Source: Membranipora membranacea (Eukaryota > Bryozoa > Gymnolaemata > Cheilostomatida > Membraniporidae). Taken from it: 64,000 nt of DNA. The stretch covers positions 21,550,283 through 21,614,282 of the forward strand of contig OU612066.1 of the NCBI GenBank assembly GCA_914767715.1, read 5' to 3'. A program made the position numbers and the translations under genes. Within the stretch, counting starts at the first letter, position 1, and each line of letters begins with the position of its first letter. Of the stretch, positions 48,581 to 59,498 are shown piece by piece. Below the pieces are notes generated by a model. The model did no database searches, was not told where the DNA came from, and saw only the letters and a program-made list of their open reading frames with translations.

Positions 48581-49470
48581 ACAGGGTTAATAACTCATGC
48601 TCAGGATCTTTAGTGTCATGAGCTAGTTTTAGATTATGAAGTACATGATGTGAATGCTGATGTCAGCATTGTAAGTATAGCAAGACCCGCAGGCAGCGAG
48701 AATTGTTGACAGACATCAGTTCACATTCCATAAGTGTAACCTAATAGTAGATTTGAACCGTATTCTTTGCAAGTATGAATATGTGTCGGGTAAAACGACC
48801 CACGCAACAGACTGAAACATCTATTGCCCACTCAGATGGTCTCTGGAAAGCAATAAATAAAAGCCTTCACTGGTAAATATTTGCTTGTTGTGCAATGGAG
48901 AGTTGTCTCCTCATTGATTATTTTGAGACAGCTCTAAACAGGAAATGTATGATCGGCCATTTTAGAACTTATGCAGACAACATGACATTTGATTCCATCT
49001 GCATAAGCTGCTTTCTTTTAGAATTGTTTAATTATTTAAACAAATGTCTGTATGTATTAATTAATAAGTGAAAACATGAAAAATAGCTGCAACCAATTAA
49101 CTAACCTTCATTACTGAAGCTTCTGGTACTGAACTCTACTTGGGTCTTGGAGAGAGTGATGTTTGTCATAAAAAATTGCCCTGCTATTATTATTAATTAT
49201 TATGATGGGAATGCTCTAGTCAATTTCATATTGTATAATTTATACCTCGCTTAATTAGTAATGACCCAGCACAGACAGCAGGTCACTGACAGTTGACTTG
49301 ATGAGTTGCAGCCTTGTGTGTGTGCAATGAACTCCCTCATTGGTGTGTGGTTTGTGTTTGTTGTGGTGAAGATGTGAAGCTGTGCATGAACCAAGTTATC
49401 GCAGCTGCGCAGCTTCTGCACCCGCCAAATGCGTTGCTCAGATGAGTCACTTCTCTCTCATTTGTCAGAA
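48581..49470. other. No gene seen
   Basis: AT-rich sequence ahead of the DNA element at 49471, with no supported feature. Confidence 0.45.
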
Positions 49471-50642
49471 CATACTTGCCAAGTCTCCCGATTTAGGCGT
49501 GACCCTCCAGATTTTCACACCCACCTCCCACTTTTTGTAAATCTCACTATTTCCTCCAGATTTTAGAGAAAACAGTCCAATCGCAATTTTTTGATAGTTA
49601 TCCAAGCACATGTTTAAATGTGATATTTAAATTACCTGTACCTGGTTCAATACATTATATGTTTTATTAGTGGTAGTTGTCTACTCCTTCCCACGCCGGC
49701 CAATTCTATGTCATCTACTTGAAATCTATGTTTGTTATGATCACGTGTCCAAAATATTGACCTAATTCGCGAATTCTTTTGAAAATAGCATTCACCTTGT
49801 TGTTGACTAGTTACTGTTAAGGTCTTTGCACACAAAATTGAAAAGAATTATCAAATTTAACAATCCTAACAAATTTACCTGTTTTGTTAAGATTCAGCCT
49901 ATTATTGTAAATGACCAATAGCATCCTCTCATAACTCACAATACTGACTGTCATTGGTCACAATATAAAGTAGCTAGTCAAATGCATACCTTTAGTTTTC
50001 ATTTCCTTTCAGATCACACATTTTTTAGTATTAATTTTGTACTCACTGTCTACACTAGTTAAATTTAAGGGAAGGAAAATAGAAACCTAATAATTCCAAA
50101 GGTAGGTCCACTACAATTTAACAAATCTCGGACCAAAGACTTTGAAACATATTGAATGTTAGTCAAACAAAAATAAAGTAGCCTACCTTATCTGGATTCT
50201 CCCTGCTGTGACTGAGCACCATTTCAGATCTTGATGATGCATGGGCACTTGTAGCCTGTCTTGACAGGCAAAGGCCCCTGGGACTTACATGCCTCCACTT
50301 TGCCAATGGGGTGTTTGATACTGGACATTGACAATGTAAAGGCATGTATGTAATTGTTTGAAGTATTTCACTTCACCTCAGTTTGATATTTTAGTACTAG
50401 TACAAACATGAAATTATTTGGGGTCAAATATACCTTTTAAGCCCTTCCTAGTGGCTTGAAATGCTCTCAGAGCTTCTGCAGACGGGGCTCCGCCCCGTAC
50501 CCCGTTGGGGGGCTCACACCGCCCCCCAAACCCCCAGGTGGGAGACTCGGGTGCTTCGCACCCTCGAAGCACCACGTTGTGGTGCAGTATCGCCTTAAAA
50601 TGGAATCTCCCTATTTTGTATTTAGATTACTTGGCAAGTATG
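49471..50642. mobile_element. 1.17-kb non-autonomous DNA element, 14-bp TIRs
   Basis: CATACTTGCCAAGT at 49471-49484 is repeated in complement at 50629-50642. The flanks are TGTCAGAA and GGTCAGAA, an 8-bp duplication with one mismatch. Inside is a GC-rich hairpin cluster (GGGGCTCCGCCCC near 50485, GGGTGCTTCGCACCC near 50550) and a 59-bp imperfect palindrome at 50288-50346. The open frame at 50456-50863 crosses the right end and is not a gene. Superfamily not assigned. Confidence 0.75.
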
Positions 50643-50817
50643 GGTCAGAATATTATATTCTGACCAAGGCGGGGAAGGTGTGGGTGTGTCCATACACCGG
50701 GCTTTTGATTGGCTTGTCCAGCTCAAGGTCAAAAGTCAAACTCTGTATGTACCATAATTCCTCACTTGGGAAAAGTAAAAACGCTCCAGTTATAAAGCAC
50801 CCATTTGAAAAAAAATC
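50643..50817. other. Possible SINE body next to the tRNA-like sequence
   Basis: This lies between the DNA element and the tRNA-like relic. If that relic heads a SINE on the minus strand, this stretch would be its body. No second copy is available in the window to test this. Confidence 0.3.
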
Positions 50818-50901
50818 TGACCTAGTTGGGATTAGAACCCACAACATTCTTAATAAACAGTGATTACAAGGCAGACGCTCTACACACTGAGCTATTCAGC
50901 C
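50818..50901 (-). pseudogene. tRNA-Thr(UGU)-like relic or SINE head
   Basis: The minus strand reads like a tRNA: GGCTGAA, TA, a good D arm (GCTCAGTGTGTAGAGC), G, TCTGC, an anticodon loop CTTGTAA (anticodon TGT, Thr), and a T arm with GGGTTCTAATCCC. The 3' side of the anticodon stem (expected GCAGA) is missing, the spacer before the T arm is too long, and the acceptor strands do not pair. It is therefore not a working tRNA. Confidence 0.65.
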
Positions 50902-51292
50902 TGGCTTGCATAGACTTAGATTGACGGAAATCTGTGTTCCGTGATTGCTAATATACGCCACTGGAAGCTGAAGTATACATAGTAGTAATTAAATTGGAGT
51001 TCAGATAAAATAGTTGACTTTTGTTGAATGCACTCAGTGGTGATCAGTAGGCATTCAATACCTATCTCATTTTCATAGCTATCTATTGTTGCAGATTAAA
51101 TTGATGGATGTGTTTTTTTTCTGCTGAAATTGATAGAAACATCTTTACTCACTTCGTTGTGAATAATTTGGTCCAATGTTGTTCCTCGTAAGAAAATGTC
51201 TAATTTGATGAACAACAAAGTTATCCTCTTCTGCTTTTTCAAAGTAGGAGGACAATTCCTATCCTAATAACAGCAGAGAGTTTGGGACCATA
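50902..51292. other. No gene seen
   Basis: This lies between the tRNA-like relic and the inverted repeat at 51293; no supported feature. Confidence 0.45.
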
Positions 51293-51353
51293 GGCATCTG
51301 GGGATACAAGCATGGACATTGGCAATGTATACATGCTTGTCACGCCAGATGCC
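51293..51353. repeat. Two-step inverted repeat (61 bp)
   Basis: The outer arms GGCATCTGG/CCAGATGCC (51293-51301, 51345-51353) and inner arms ACAAGCATG/CATGCTTGT (51306-51314, 51332-51340) are perfect. They are separated by unpaired 4-nt strands, with a 17-nt centre that is itself nearly palindromic. Part of it (51311-51332, minus) matches the arm of the palindrome at 23033. Confidence 0.8.
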
Positions 51354-51644
51354 CATGTTTGGGACATAGGAGCCGGGAGTTTGCTCTGACTCGGTGATTA
51401 GTAACACTAACACGACCGGGGTTCGAGTGATCTTGGCGAATTGAGTGACTACGCACAATAATGCTCATAGTCAAATGATTATTGCAAATACTCTGTTTAT
51501 GTGATCTTTGAGGTGTTTGAGTGATAAGGTGATTCTTGCAATTATTATATCCAAGCAGATATCAAAATATATGAATTAAGGTATAGGTTCAGCAAAGAGT
51601 CTTTACGCTTAATCCGATCCGAGGTTGAATTTATGTAATCTTTT

Positions 51645-52916
51645 TTCTGGATTGTGAACAGACAATTCTCATATATACATATTTTCACTGAACATAACAA
51701 AATCTCATTTATATAACCGATTTTGGAGATTATAAACTGTTTTTTTTTCGCCATTTTTAATTCTGCTTGCGTCCCATTAGTTCCCAAAATTCTCTAATTT
51801 CATCTTTTCAAGGTACCATTTTAACCCGGAATCACCCCAAAAACAAAGCATTATTGCAAACTTAGGGTAGTCAGCTGACTAGAAAACTATTTGATACCGC
51901 AATCAGTTCGAGACGAGATTGCCAAATACCCAGCTTATGTGATGGTGTATCCACATCATATCATAGATATTGTCCAGCTTCCTCGTGTAATGATTGGTAC
52001 AATACAATATGAAACGAACTAGGCCATACAATGTAGTTCTTATCCACAACAATAAAGTTTAGTACACAAGCACTCTGAGTTAGTCATTTTTTGTTATGAT
52101 TGAGAATCCCTCTATTTTTCAGGAAAAATCTGAAGCAGAAGGATTAATATCTAATCAGATATATAACTTGGTAGGCCTCTGTCTGACCTGTAGGGATTTG
52201 AAAAACGGAAGCACAGATTAGGAGATTCATCACGATGACTTAACTCATAATTATACATACTAATAGGATCAAAGAAAGGTGTTTCAGCTTGTAGCGGAAT
52301 CATTTCTAATCACGCATTATACGACAGCTCCAGTATGGATTATTCATCAAGATACTACAGTTATACGGCTAACTATAATAGGAGTTTATGAATATCAGAC
52401 GTACTCAGTTAATACATGATAAAACATGAGCTCTAAATGACTCTCGTCTCCCAAAGATATGAAACAAAAATCAGGATATTAATGATGTATAAGATCAGTC
52501 CGGAATTATTTCTACTCTTGGATTATGTGGCTGCTCCTGTATGGATTATTCTTCAAGATTTTTCAGACCTCTATGTCAGTACACCCGCACATATATGGTG
52601 AGTTTTGGTTTCGACCTCTCCCAATTTCAATACAAGATAGGTTATTTGACTTTCCATAATTTTTATACTGGTACAGTAAAACACATGCAAGAAATGACTG
52701 AAGCTACAAAATGCAAATAACAGGGTACGCTTCTACCCAATAATGCATTGAAATATTGGAAACAAATTTGTAATCAGCACAGCCATAAAGATAATATGTA
52801 TAATGGAAAGTCGCATTTAATATTCCATAAGAAAACTACACAAAAACTAGACCATGTACATAAAATAGCCTGTGAGCCAGTATGAGTGTAAACAAAAAAA
52901 TATATATAGGGAGACA
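51645..52916. repeat. Duplicated module flank, copy C
   Basis: This is homologous to 1400-2660 and 29330-30440. Homology begins near the 'tggattgtgaacagacaattctcat' area. The C18orf63 gene end that precedes the other two copies is absent. The first internal unit reads SSSMDYSSRYYSYTA. Confidence 0.6.
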
Positions 52917-55742
52917 CTATGAGACAATCCTGCTTAGAGTGTTTCTCACAACACTCTTGAGAAACTTAAAATATTTGGTAACTCTTCTCTTTATACCATG
53001 CTGGGTTCTGCGCGTAGCCGATAACTTGGTAGTGGCCTGAGAGCGTTTCTCACAGACTCGTAATTTATCACTAGATGTATCACACGGAATATGAGAGCTT
53101 TCCTGATGCACACATATAGCTGGTTCAGGTTTTATTTCCTCATCGGTTTCGCAAATCATCTCTACTGAATCTGAAATCAGGTTAAGTTTGTGTCAATGCA
53201 TGCCCTCCATACCTGCTAATATGTTTGTTTATTGATTTCACTACCTCTGGTTCAAAGATTGACAGCCCCAATGGTCATTGTTTCAGAGTTCATGATTAAA
53301 GCTTGGCAAATTGGACACATATTATTTTCGTTATCCTTCTTCCATCTGACAGAAATTATCAAATCTAATCAAATGTGTAAAAGTTTCTCACTCACCCAGT
53401 AGAACTGCAAGGGTATCATTCTGTTGCTCCTGTATTTCACTCTCCGACCAATCTTCAGAATGTACAATTTCAGCTCTGTAAAATAGAAGGGGGACAGCTC
53501 ATAATACTGATGTTTCCCCCTTTTCAGATTTTCAACGTATATATTGTTCACAGGCATTAGTAGTTGGGTGGTAGCTTCATATAGTCATTACGAAGAAAAT
53601 GGGGATAAATGATATTACTGTTCGCTACAGATTCTTTTGTGTGGTCAGGTCTTCGGATCAGAAGAAAAGTACAAAAATGGGAACATATTATATCGATGCC
53701 TGGATTCTCTCATGAAATAACCTAATGGTAACATAGTTATGAGTGTTGTCCATTACATTGCATTGTGGTATACTTTTTAATATCGACAATTGAAAATATA
53801 TACTAGATGTGATACAAAATATTCCTTGAAACTCACACAACATGGTCCTTTGCGATGGTCTGATAGAATAGTGTTGAGAGTGATGTGTCTAGTTTAGTTT
53901 GTGTTAGTTCATTTGTGAACTCAAGGAGACTAAGATTCAATGGTGTTTCTAATTCATCTTCAGGATACTCAAAGCTGTCATTATGTAGAGATGACCTATG
54001 CCTCAAATCATCCTCGAAGCTCTGCCAAAAGGACGTATCAAACACTCCAGGACTAGAAAGTAACACAATTATAACCCTATATATGAAGTGAACAAAAGCA
54101 GACAGTGGTTGATCAGTTTCCAGATTTGGACATATTTCCATACAAGTTTTTCTAGCTGTTTGGAAAGAGTTGATTTGTGTTCGTGTTCAGTGAGATACGC
54201 CTAGCAGTGACTGCCAAATTACATCACAGATCGGAGCTTAGCCAGTTCACCACATACTATCAATAATTGGATCTTATAAAGAAGATTTTAAATGCATAAA
54301 TAAATATATAGTGAAGAACTATAAAATACTCACATTACATCATGTGCCATAGTTTGATAAGTCGGGATTTGCAATGATAAGACATGATTATTTATTCGAA
54401 GAGAATCTTCTACTAGCTGATTGAGGCTGTCGGTGAGCTGTGTAGTCAATAATATGTCTGTAGTACACTCGTCATCACATGAGAAGGGAAAGTCAGCATC
54501 CAAGACGTCTGCGAGATCTGAGAATGTAAGAACTTATATGCAAAATTTCAGATTTCGCTATCGATGCCCCATTTTAAGCGGGAGCATCTTGATAAAAGCG
54601 AGTGTATATCTGAGTCTGACCTCTTGTTCTGTCATATGGTTATCTTTCTATCAGGTTGGGTCTGCTCTATAATTGTGTACTGTAGAGCTATATATTTAGC
54701 ACTGTTCTATTTTGCAATCAGTGCATCGTTCATACGTATCAATCCAATTCCGTTATTGCAATCATGACATTCTTCAGCGCTGACATGAAACAAAACTTTA
54801 AACAGAAGCTTAGCATTGGATAGATAACTCCCAAATAACCGTTTATATTAGGATAATTACCATCAGAGGATTGGCACATCTCATCTTCATCCCAGACACT
54901 TCCCTCCTCAGACTCGTATCCACCATCTGACTCTGTAAATTAAATGTGTTATCATAAGGTTTCTAAAAAGAATTAGTTGTCATAATAATATATGGTTGGA
55001 CTTTTGAATTGAGTGCAATAAACCATGTCTGAGCTTCTATAGCTGACAGCAGACCTTCTGCTGTGGGACTGAGTTCCATTCCAAGCTGAGAATTAGCAGG
55101 TTCAATGCTTCATATCTTCATCATGACAATGATGTGTCATTCAAGATCGACCATTTTTCGGTTACCCTAACTCACACTAACCTTTCTGGCTTTTGCAGAA
55201 AAATACATCCTCTAAATCTCTCACATCCAGCTGCTGGCCCTTTTGATCATCATCGATATCACTCCACAACCTCGTGCTAACTACCTCACTACTACAATGA
55301 TTGAAATGTGTGATATGTTTTTTAACTCCTACTGATAAAGTCACCTAGTAGTATCACTACCGCTTGTACTACTTTCTCATTGTGTCGTTGTGCACTCAGA
55401 AGGCAGCGATTGCATCATCTTTAATAGCGTAACGCCACTGATGACGCATCATCTTTGGGAAAAACCTGATGGCCTTTTTTGGAGTTCACAGTCCGGGCCT
55501 AGGTCATGTTTTAATATGTGCATTGATAAGTAATCTAAATATTTATATAGCTTTTCCCCTAGCCCAAACAAATTCAGCCAAATCCAAAATATAATGAATT
55601 ATTCATGCCCACAGCTAAAGAGTCACAATCTTGCCTACTATAAATTTAATAACAGCAGTAATGAGAATGATGATTTAACTTACATGGTAGTTCTGTAAAT
55701 TTCATCTTGTTGATAATATTGGTTATAGAAAGACATGTTCAT
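52917..55742 (-). CDS. Unrecognised acidic/basic protein, copy C, seven exons
   Basis: Exons: 55742-55684, 55291-55182, 54932-54861, 54517-54334, 54052-53837, 53475-53396 and 53170-52917, giving 324 residues with all phases matching copies A and B. The start is MNMSFYNQYYQQDE. The middle is acidic (LWSDIDDD, GYESEEGSVWDEDE, FDTSFWQSFEDD), and ETPLNLSLLEFTNELTQ is the best conserved block. Exon 7 holds Lys/Arg-rich DKLRVCEKR and ends in GIKRRVTKYFKFLKSVVRN, a basic amphipathic helix. There is no signal peptide or membrane helix, so a cytosolic or nuclear protein is likely. It is closer to copy A than to B in exons 4-5. It lies divergent to the TRIM-like gene of module C. No function can be assigned. 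Confidence 0.8.
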
Positions 55743-58192
55743 GTAGATAACACTTGATTTCTATAGAATTTTACAGAGGATCACAAAATCACAGCTAGTT
55801 CAGTCGGTTGCTTATTTCTGATTGTTACGCTCAACATTCAGTCATCATTGTGCTAAGAGTTGTGTCATGGCGTGCCTCCTTCAATATTTGTTTCTGGTCA
55901 TTAGTTGTCTTCTCGCATTATTAGAATGGTGATAATTAAATCTGCAGAAAAATTTCAATTCATGCTGAAATTATAGCAGTTTATTGTGATGATGTTTACA
56001 TCCCTTTTCTAAATTCTTACAATTTTACACACGCTCCCATATGGGGTTATCACATGAACATGATATATGTATCAATGACTGCCTGCTCCTTTCATATTAT
56101 TCCGGCATCATGACTGGCAAGACCCGGGGAATAGCTCGTGCTAGCTCAAGGTTGATTCAAAATTCGGTCGCGCTGCTTAATAATTAGCCATAATTAGCCA
56201 TAATTATTTTCTTACGTTTTGTGAGAAGACAATCCTTGTTTGTGCGGCATAAACAGATCTTAGCATTTATAGACCAGGGTGTCCCACCCTCCCGGGATAG
56301 ACCAACCTTCAACATTAGCTCATGATATCAGATAGTTTTGTTACCTTTCTCAAACCTTCACCACATATCAGTCTACTGCATGCCTGTCATTTTTATTTTC
56401 TGTTACATTTCACATTGCACTCAAATCCCACAGTTAGTTTTGAGATCGAGGATGCTGGGCTGGTTCCTATATTCTAGTTTAATTTTGTTGGTATAACTTC
56501 ATCATGAAGATTAAAGGGATCAAGATGACGCTGTAAATACTCCAGGCAAGCTGTATGCTGAGACTAATTATTCTCACATAATATGTAAATGATATCAACA
56601 ATATAAAATCTCAGTAAAAATACATATAACAATATGTGATCCTCTGATCCTATCCTCAGTTGTAATCCCTTTTGACAAACAAAACCATTGTTGTGTTCTC
56701 ATTATAGAAACTCTGCTTTGTTTTTCAGAATTACCGGACTGTGGCTAGGGATATACTGTCAACATCATAATTGGAAGTACCTACCTACTGCGAAACATAT
56801 ACCCACTGGGGTATAATGAATGGTGAAGGGCCTGACTAAGCTATTCTACCGGTGGATATTCCTGATCTGATATGTGAAGTCTCTTATTGATGATGGGAAT
56901 GATGAATGAGTCATCAAAATCCTGCAGATATTCAGCAAAATGAAATATGTATGACCTCGTGGACCAACACAGATAGAGTTAGTTTTCTCTTTTATTTTGA
57001 GACACGGTAGGAATTAGAGTGTCAGCATTTAGGTTCCCTTTGATTACGCGGGTTGGATTTCTGATTGAGCATTAGGAGTCGATTGCATGTTATGATATTT
57101 GGAGAACAAGAAAGTTTTGTTTCAAGGATTTTGTTTTGAGGACCGGAACAAGTCGTAAAGCCTCAGTCAAAATTTCCAACCTTCGATATTTGAAATGATT
57201 TTTAATGTTTCATTTGTTATATTGTAACATTACCAGATAATATGACGTTTGAATGCAATGCATGATTGGAAGGAAGCGAAACTTTCCCTGGAACTTGATA
57301 AGTTACTGCGCTACGCAACAAGCCTCTGATTGAAGTGAGGAAAAGAGGCCTAACATTTAAATTGATAGGGCAGTTACACTGAATTAGATTCTTCTCTTAG
57401 AATGGAAATAGTATCATAGCGTTATACGGTTAGGACACTAAACACAGGGACCCATCTGACTGTTATCTGATTGGCTGTCCCTAGTAGCATAAATAATTAG
57501 CCTGAGAAATTGTCTTGTTTACAAAATTGCAAACAGTAACTATACCCCTACAGTGCATTCTGCGCATGCTCAGCTCTGGGCATGAGCTGATCTCTGCAAA
57601 ATTGAGCCTCGGAATTCCGAAGCCAACTGATTGGCTACCTGCTCTGGTGGTATGCTCTTCAATGCGTGCGGAATTGATATTGATAGTTATTCTCTCTTGT
57701 CACTATTAGCTGATTTTGATTGGGAGTTCATGCAGGGGCTATCCCATTCTCCCTGACAGAATTTTCTCTCAGAACCTAGACTAAACTCATTGCTCTTGCA
57801 CATGCGCAATTTAAAGTCACGCATGATTTATACTTAGCCTTACGACATCTACTTTGTGGTAACTAAAGCCTAGTTTATCAGTGATCTACATGCCCAGTCA
57901 GATCACGAGAGTCAGTATGCCTACGTAACAGTGTCGATGATTAGGGCATTTCTAGATTGCTACTAGGGACTGGCTATTTTTGCAAGCCCTTTGTTTTGCA
58001 AAAGAAAGCTAATGACGCTATTCCAGATATGGAATTCAATGGGCAGTTAGTATTATCAGTGTGATTATCTCCATTGCTTGGAAATATCAACAGGATTCAC
58101 TTTGGGAATTTAATTATTATCAGTTTAAAAGCAAGAGCATTAAAGAGGTATATTTATTATAATAATGTGAATAAATCTGTGTCTTGTTTAAG
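55743..58192. promoter_or_regulatory. Divergent intergenic region, module C, with added sequence
   Basis: The first 1.3 kb share blocks with 5511-7220 and 33515-35830. The part from about 57050 on is not found in modules A and B. An open frame at 57515-57709 has no support. Confidence 0.45.
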
Positions 58193-58383
58193 ATCACTAT
58201 GGAGCTTCATGTTCAAATGCACAATCCCAAGTTCTTGACACGCCTGGAACAAGTAGATCAACTTCTGCAATGGGAATTTCCTTCATTGGAGCAAGCCTTG
58301 TGAGCTTAGGAACAGCAGGAATTATATCTATGTTGTTATTTTTGGCTCTGTTAGCAATGATTGGTTCAATCTTATGTCCATGA
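58193..58383 (+). CDS. Candidate terminal exon with a membrane helix
   Basis: Following an AAG acceptor, the frame reads DHYGASCSNAQSQVLDTPGT, a Ser/Gly stretch, then a hydrophobic helix (IISMLLFLALLAMIGSIL) and stops after CP at 58381-58383. It has no start codon, since a TAA lies just upstream in frame, so if real it is the last exon of a spliced gene with a C-terminal membrane anchor. No upstream exon was found. A second frame through the same DNA (MELHVQMHNPK..., 34 codons) is an alternative. Confidence 0.3.
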
Positions 58384-58854
58384 CCATATCTAGTTTAAAA
58401 CGTGAAGGTTATTGGGTCAACATCTTATTAGAATTATGATTGAGCTTATGTTAACAAGAGTTGTCTCCTTCTGTCTTGTAATAAGACAATCCTTGTTTAG
58501 GAAAATTTGAGTGGATATTTATAATGGTAACAAAGTTTATAAATTTGTTGGGAATAATGATTTCTCAGCCTTCTTAATAAGATATATTATCAAAATTAAA
58601 TGATAAAGTACTTAAAATAATTCAACTCTACTTGTAGATATATTATCATTATCTGAGCGAAGCATACCTTAGCTGATCTAGTTCAGATATCACTACCACT
58701 ACCACTGTCATATCAGCAATTGATAACGCTTGCAGGTTAATATTAATCGACCGAATGCATAGAAACTGTATGTTAGAGACTTTAAATTGCAACATAGATA
58801 ACCACTCATACAGTTTTGTTTCAGAGTATTAAGATAAGGCTTTCAACTTATTAA
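58384..58854. promoter_or_regulatory. Upstream region of the module C leader
   Basis: The last 150 bp resemble the sequence upstream of the other leader exons ('cagttttgtttcag', 'cttattaaacagcag'), so a promoter is likely near the end. Nothing else is seen. Confidence 0.4.
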
Positions 58855-58963
58855 ACAGCAGTCTGCAGTCACAGCTTGAACACGGAAGTTAGTAACAAGC
58901 AGTGGAGATTTAGATATAACTACACTGAGAGAGTTTACAGGACATAACCTTTGAGAATATCAG
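58855..58963 (+). other. Non-coding leader exon, copy C
   Basis: This matches the leader at 7221-7328, with donor ATATCAG|GTCAGTAG. It is the only leader in module C. Confidence 0.6.
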
Positions 58964-59498
58964 GTCAGTAGTAGGTACATTAAATGTGTTAGATACTCTG
59001 ACTCTCACTATTTCCTTGTGGTGTTGAAATCCTATAGTTGTCCTTTATCACCGCTTGCTATGACATTCTATTGTCAACCATCTACGATCCCAATTATAGC
59101 GGGCTATGAGCTAGTAACCATCCTCTTTCTCCCGATGTTATACTTGTATACACAGGTCATGCTCCCAGCCCTATTTCGTAATGGAATTCGTTCATCGTTT
59201 CGGGAGGGGCACGGAGAAAGAATGAACTAAAAAATTCTTCTTATTTCTGCTACCTTTCCTTGGAATCAGTGGTCAGGGTCTTTCTGTGGTTACAGTCTAT
59301 AAAAAACACGGTGGATTGATTCACAGGTGGGTATAGATGGCAATGTGCGCCCCCACCTGAGCAAACAAGCCCTCCCACAGAAGGTAAGATGGGGCCTCCA
59401 CTGATCTTCTAGATCTAGGTGCTCTTATAAGCAATATGAAGTTGATATTGTCTCATGCTTTATAGATCCCCCGAGTGGCACAAAGTCACATAAGAGAA

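Noticed and set aside
50456-50863. 135-codon open frame rich in Pro and Gly
   Set aside because: It crosses the right end of the DNA element at 50642 and runs into the tRNA-like relic; its composition comes from GC-rich hairpins.
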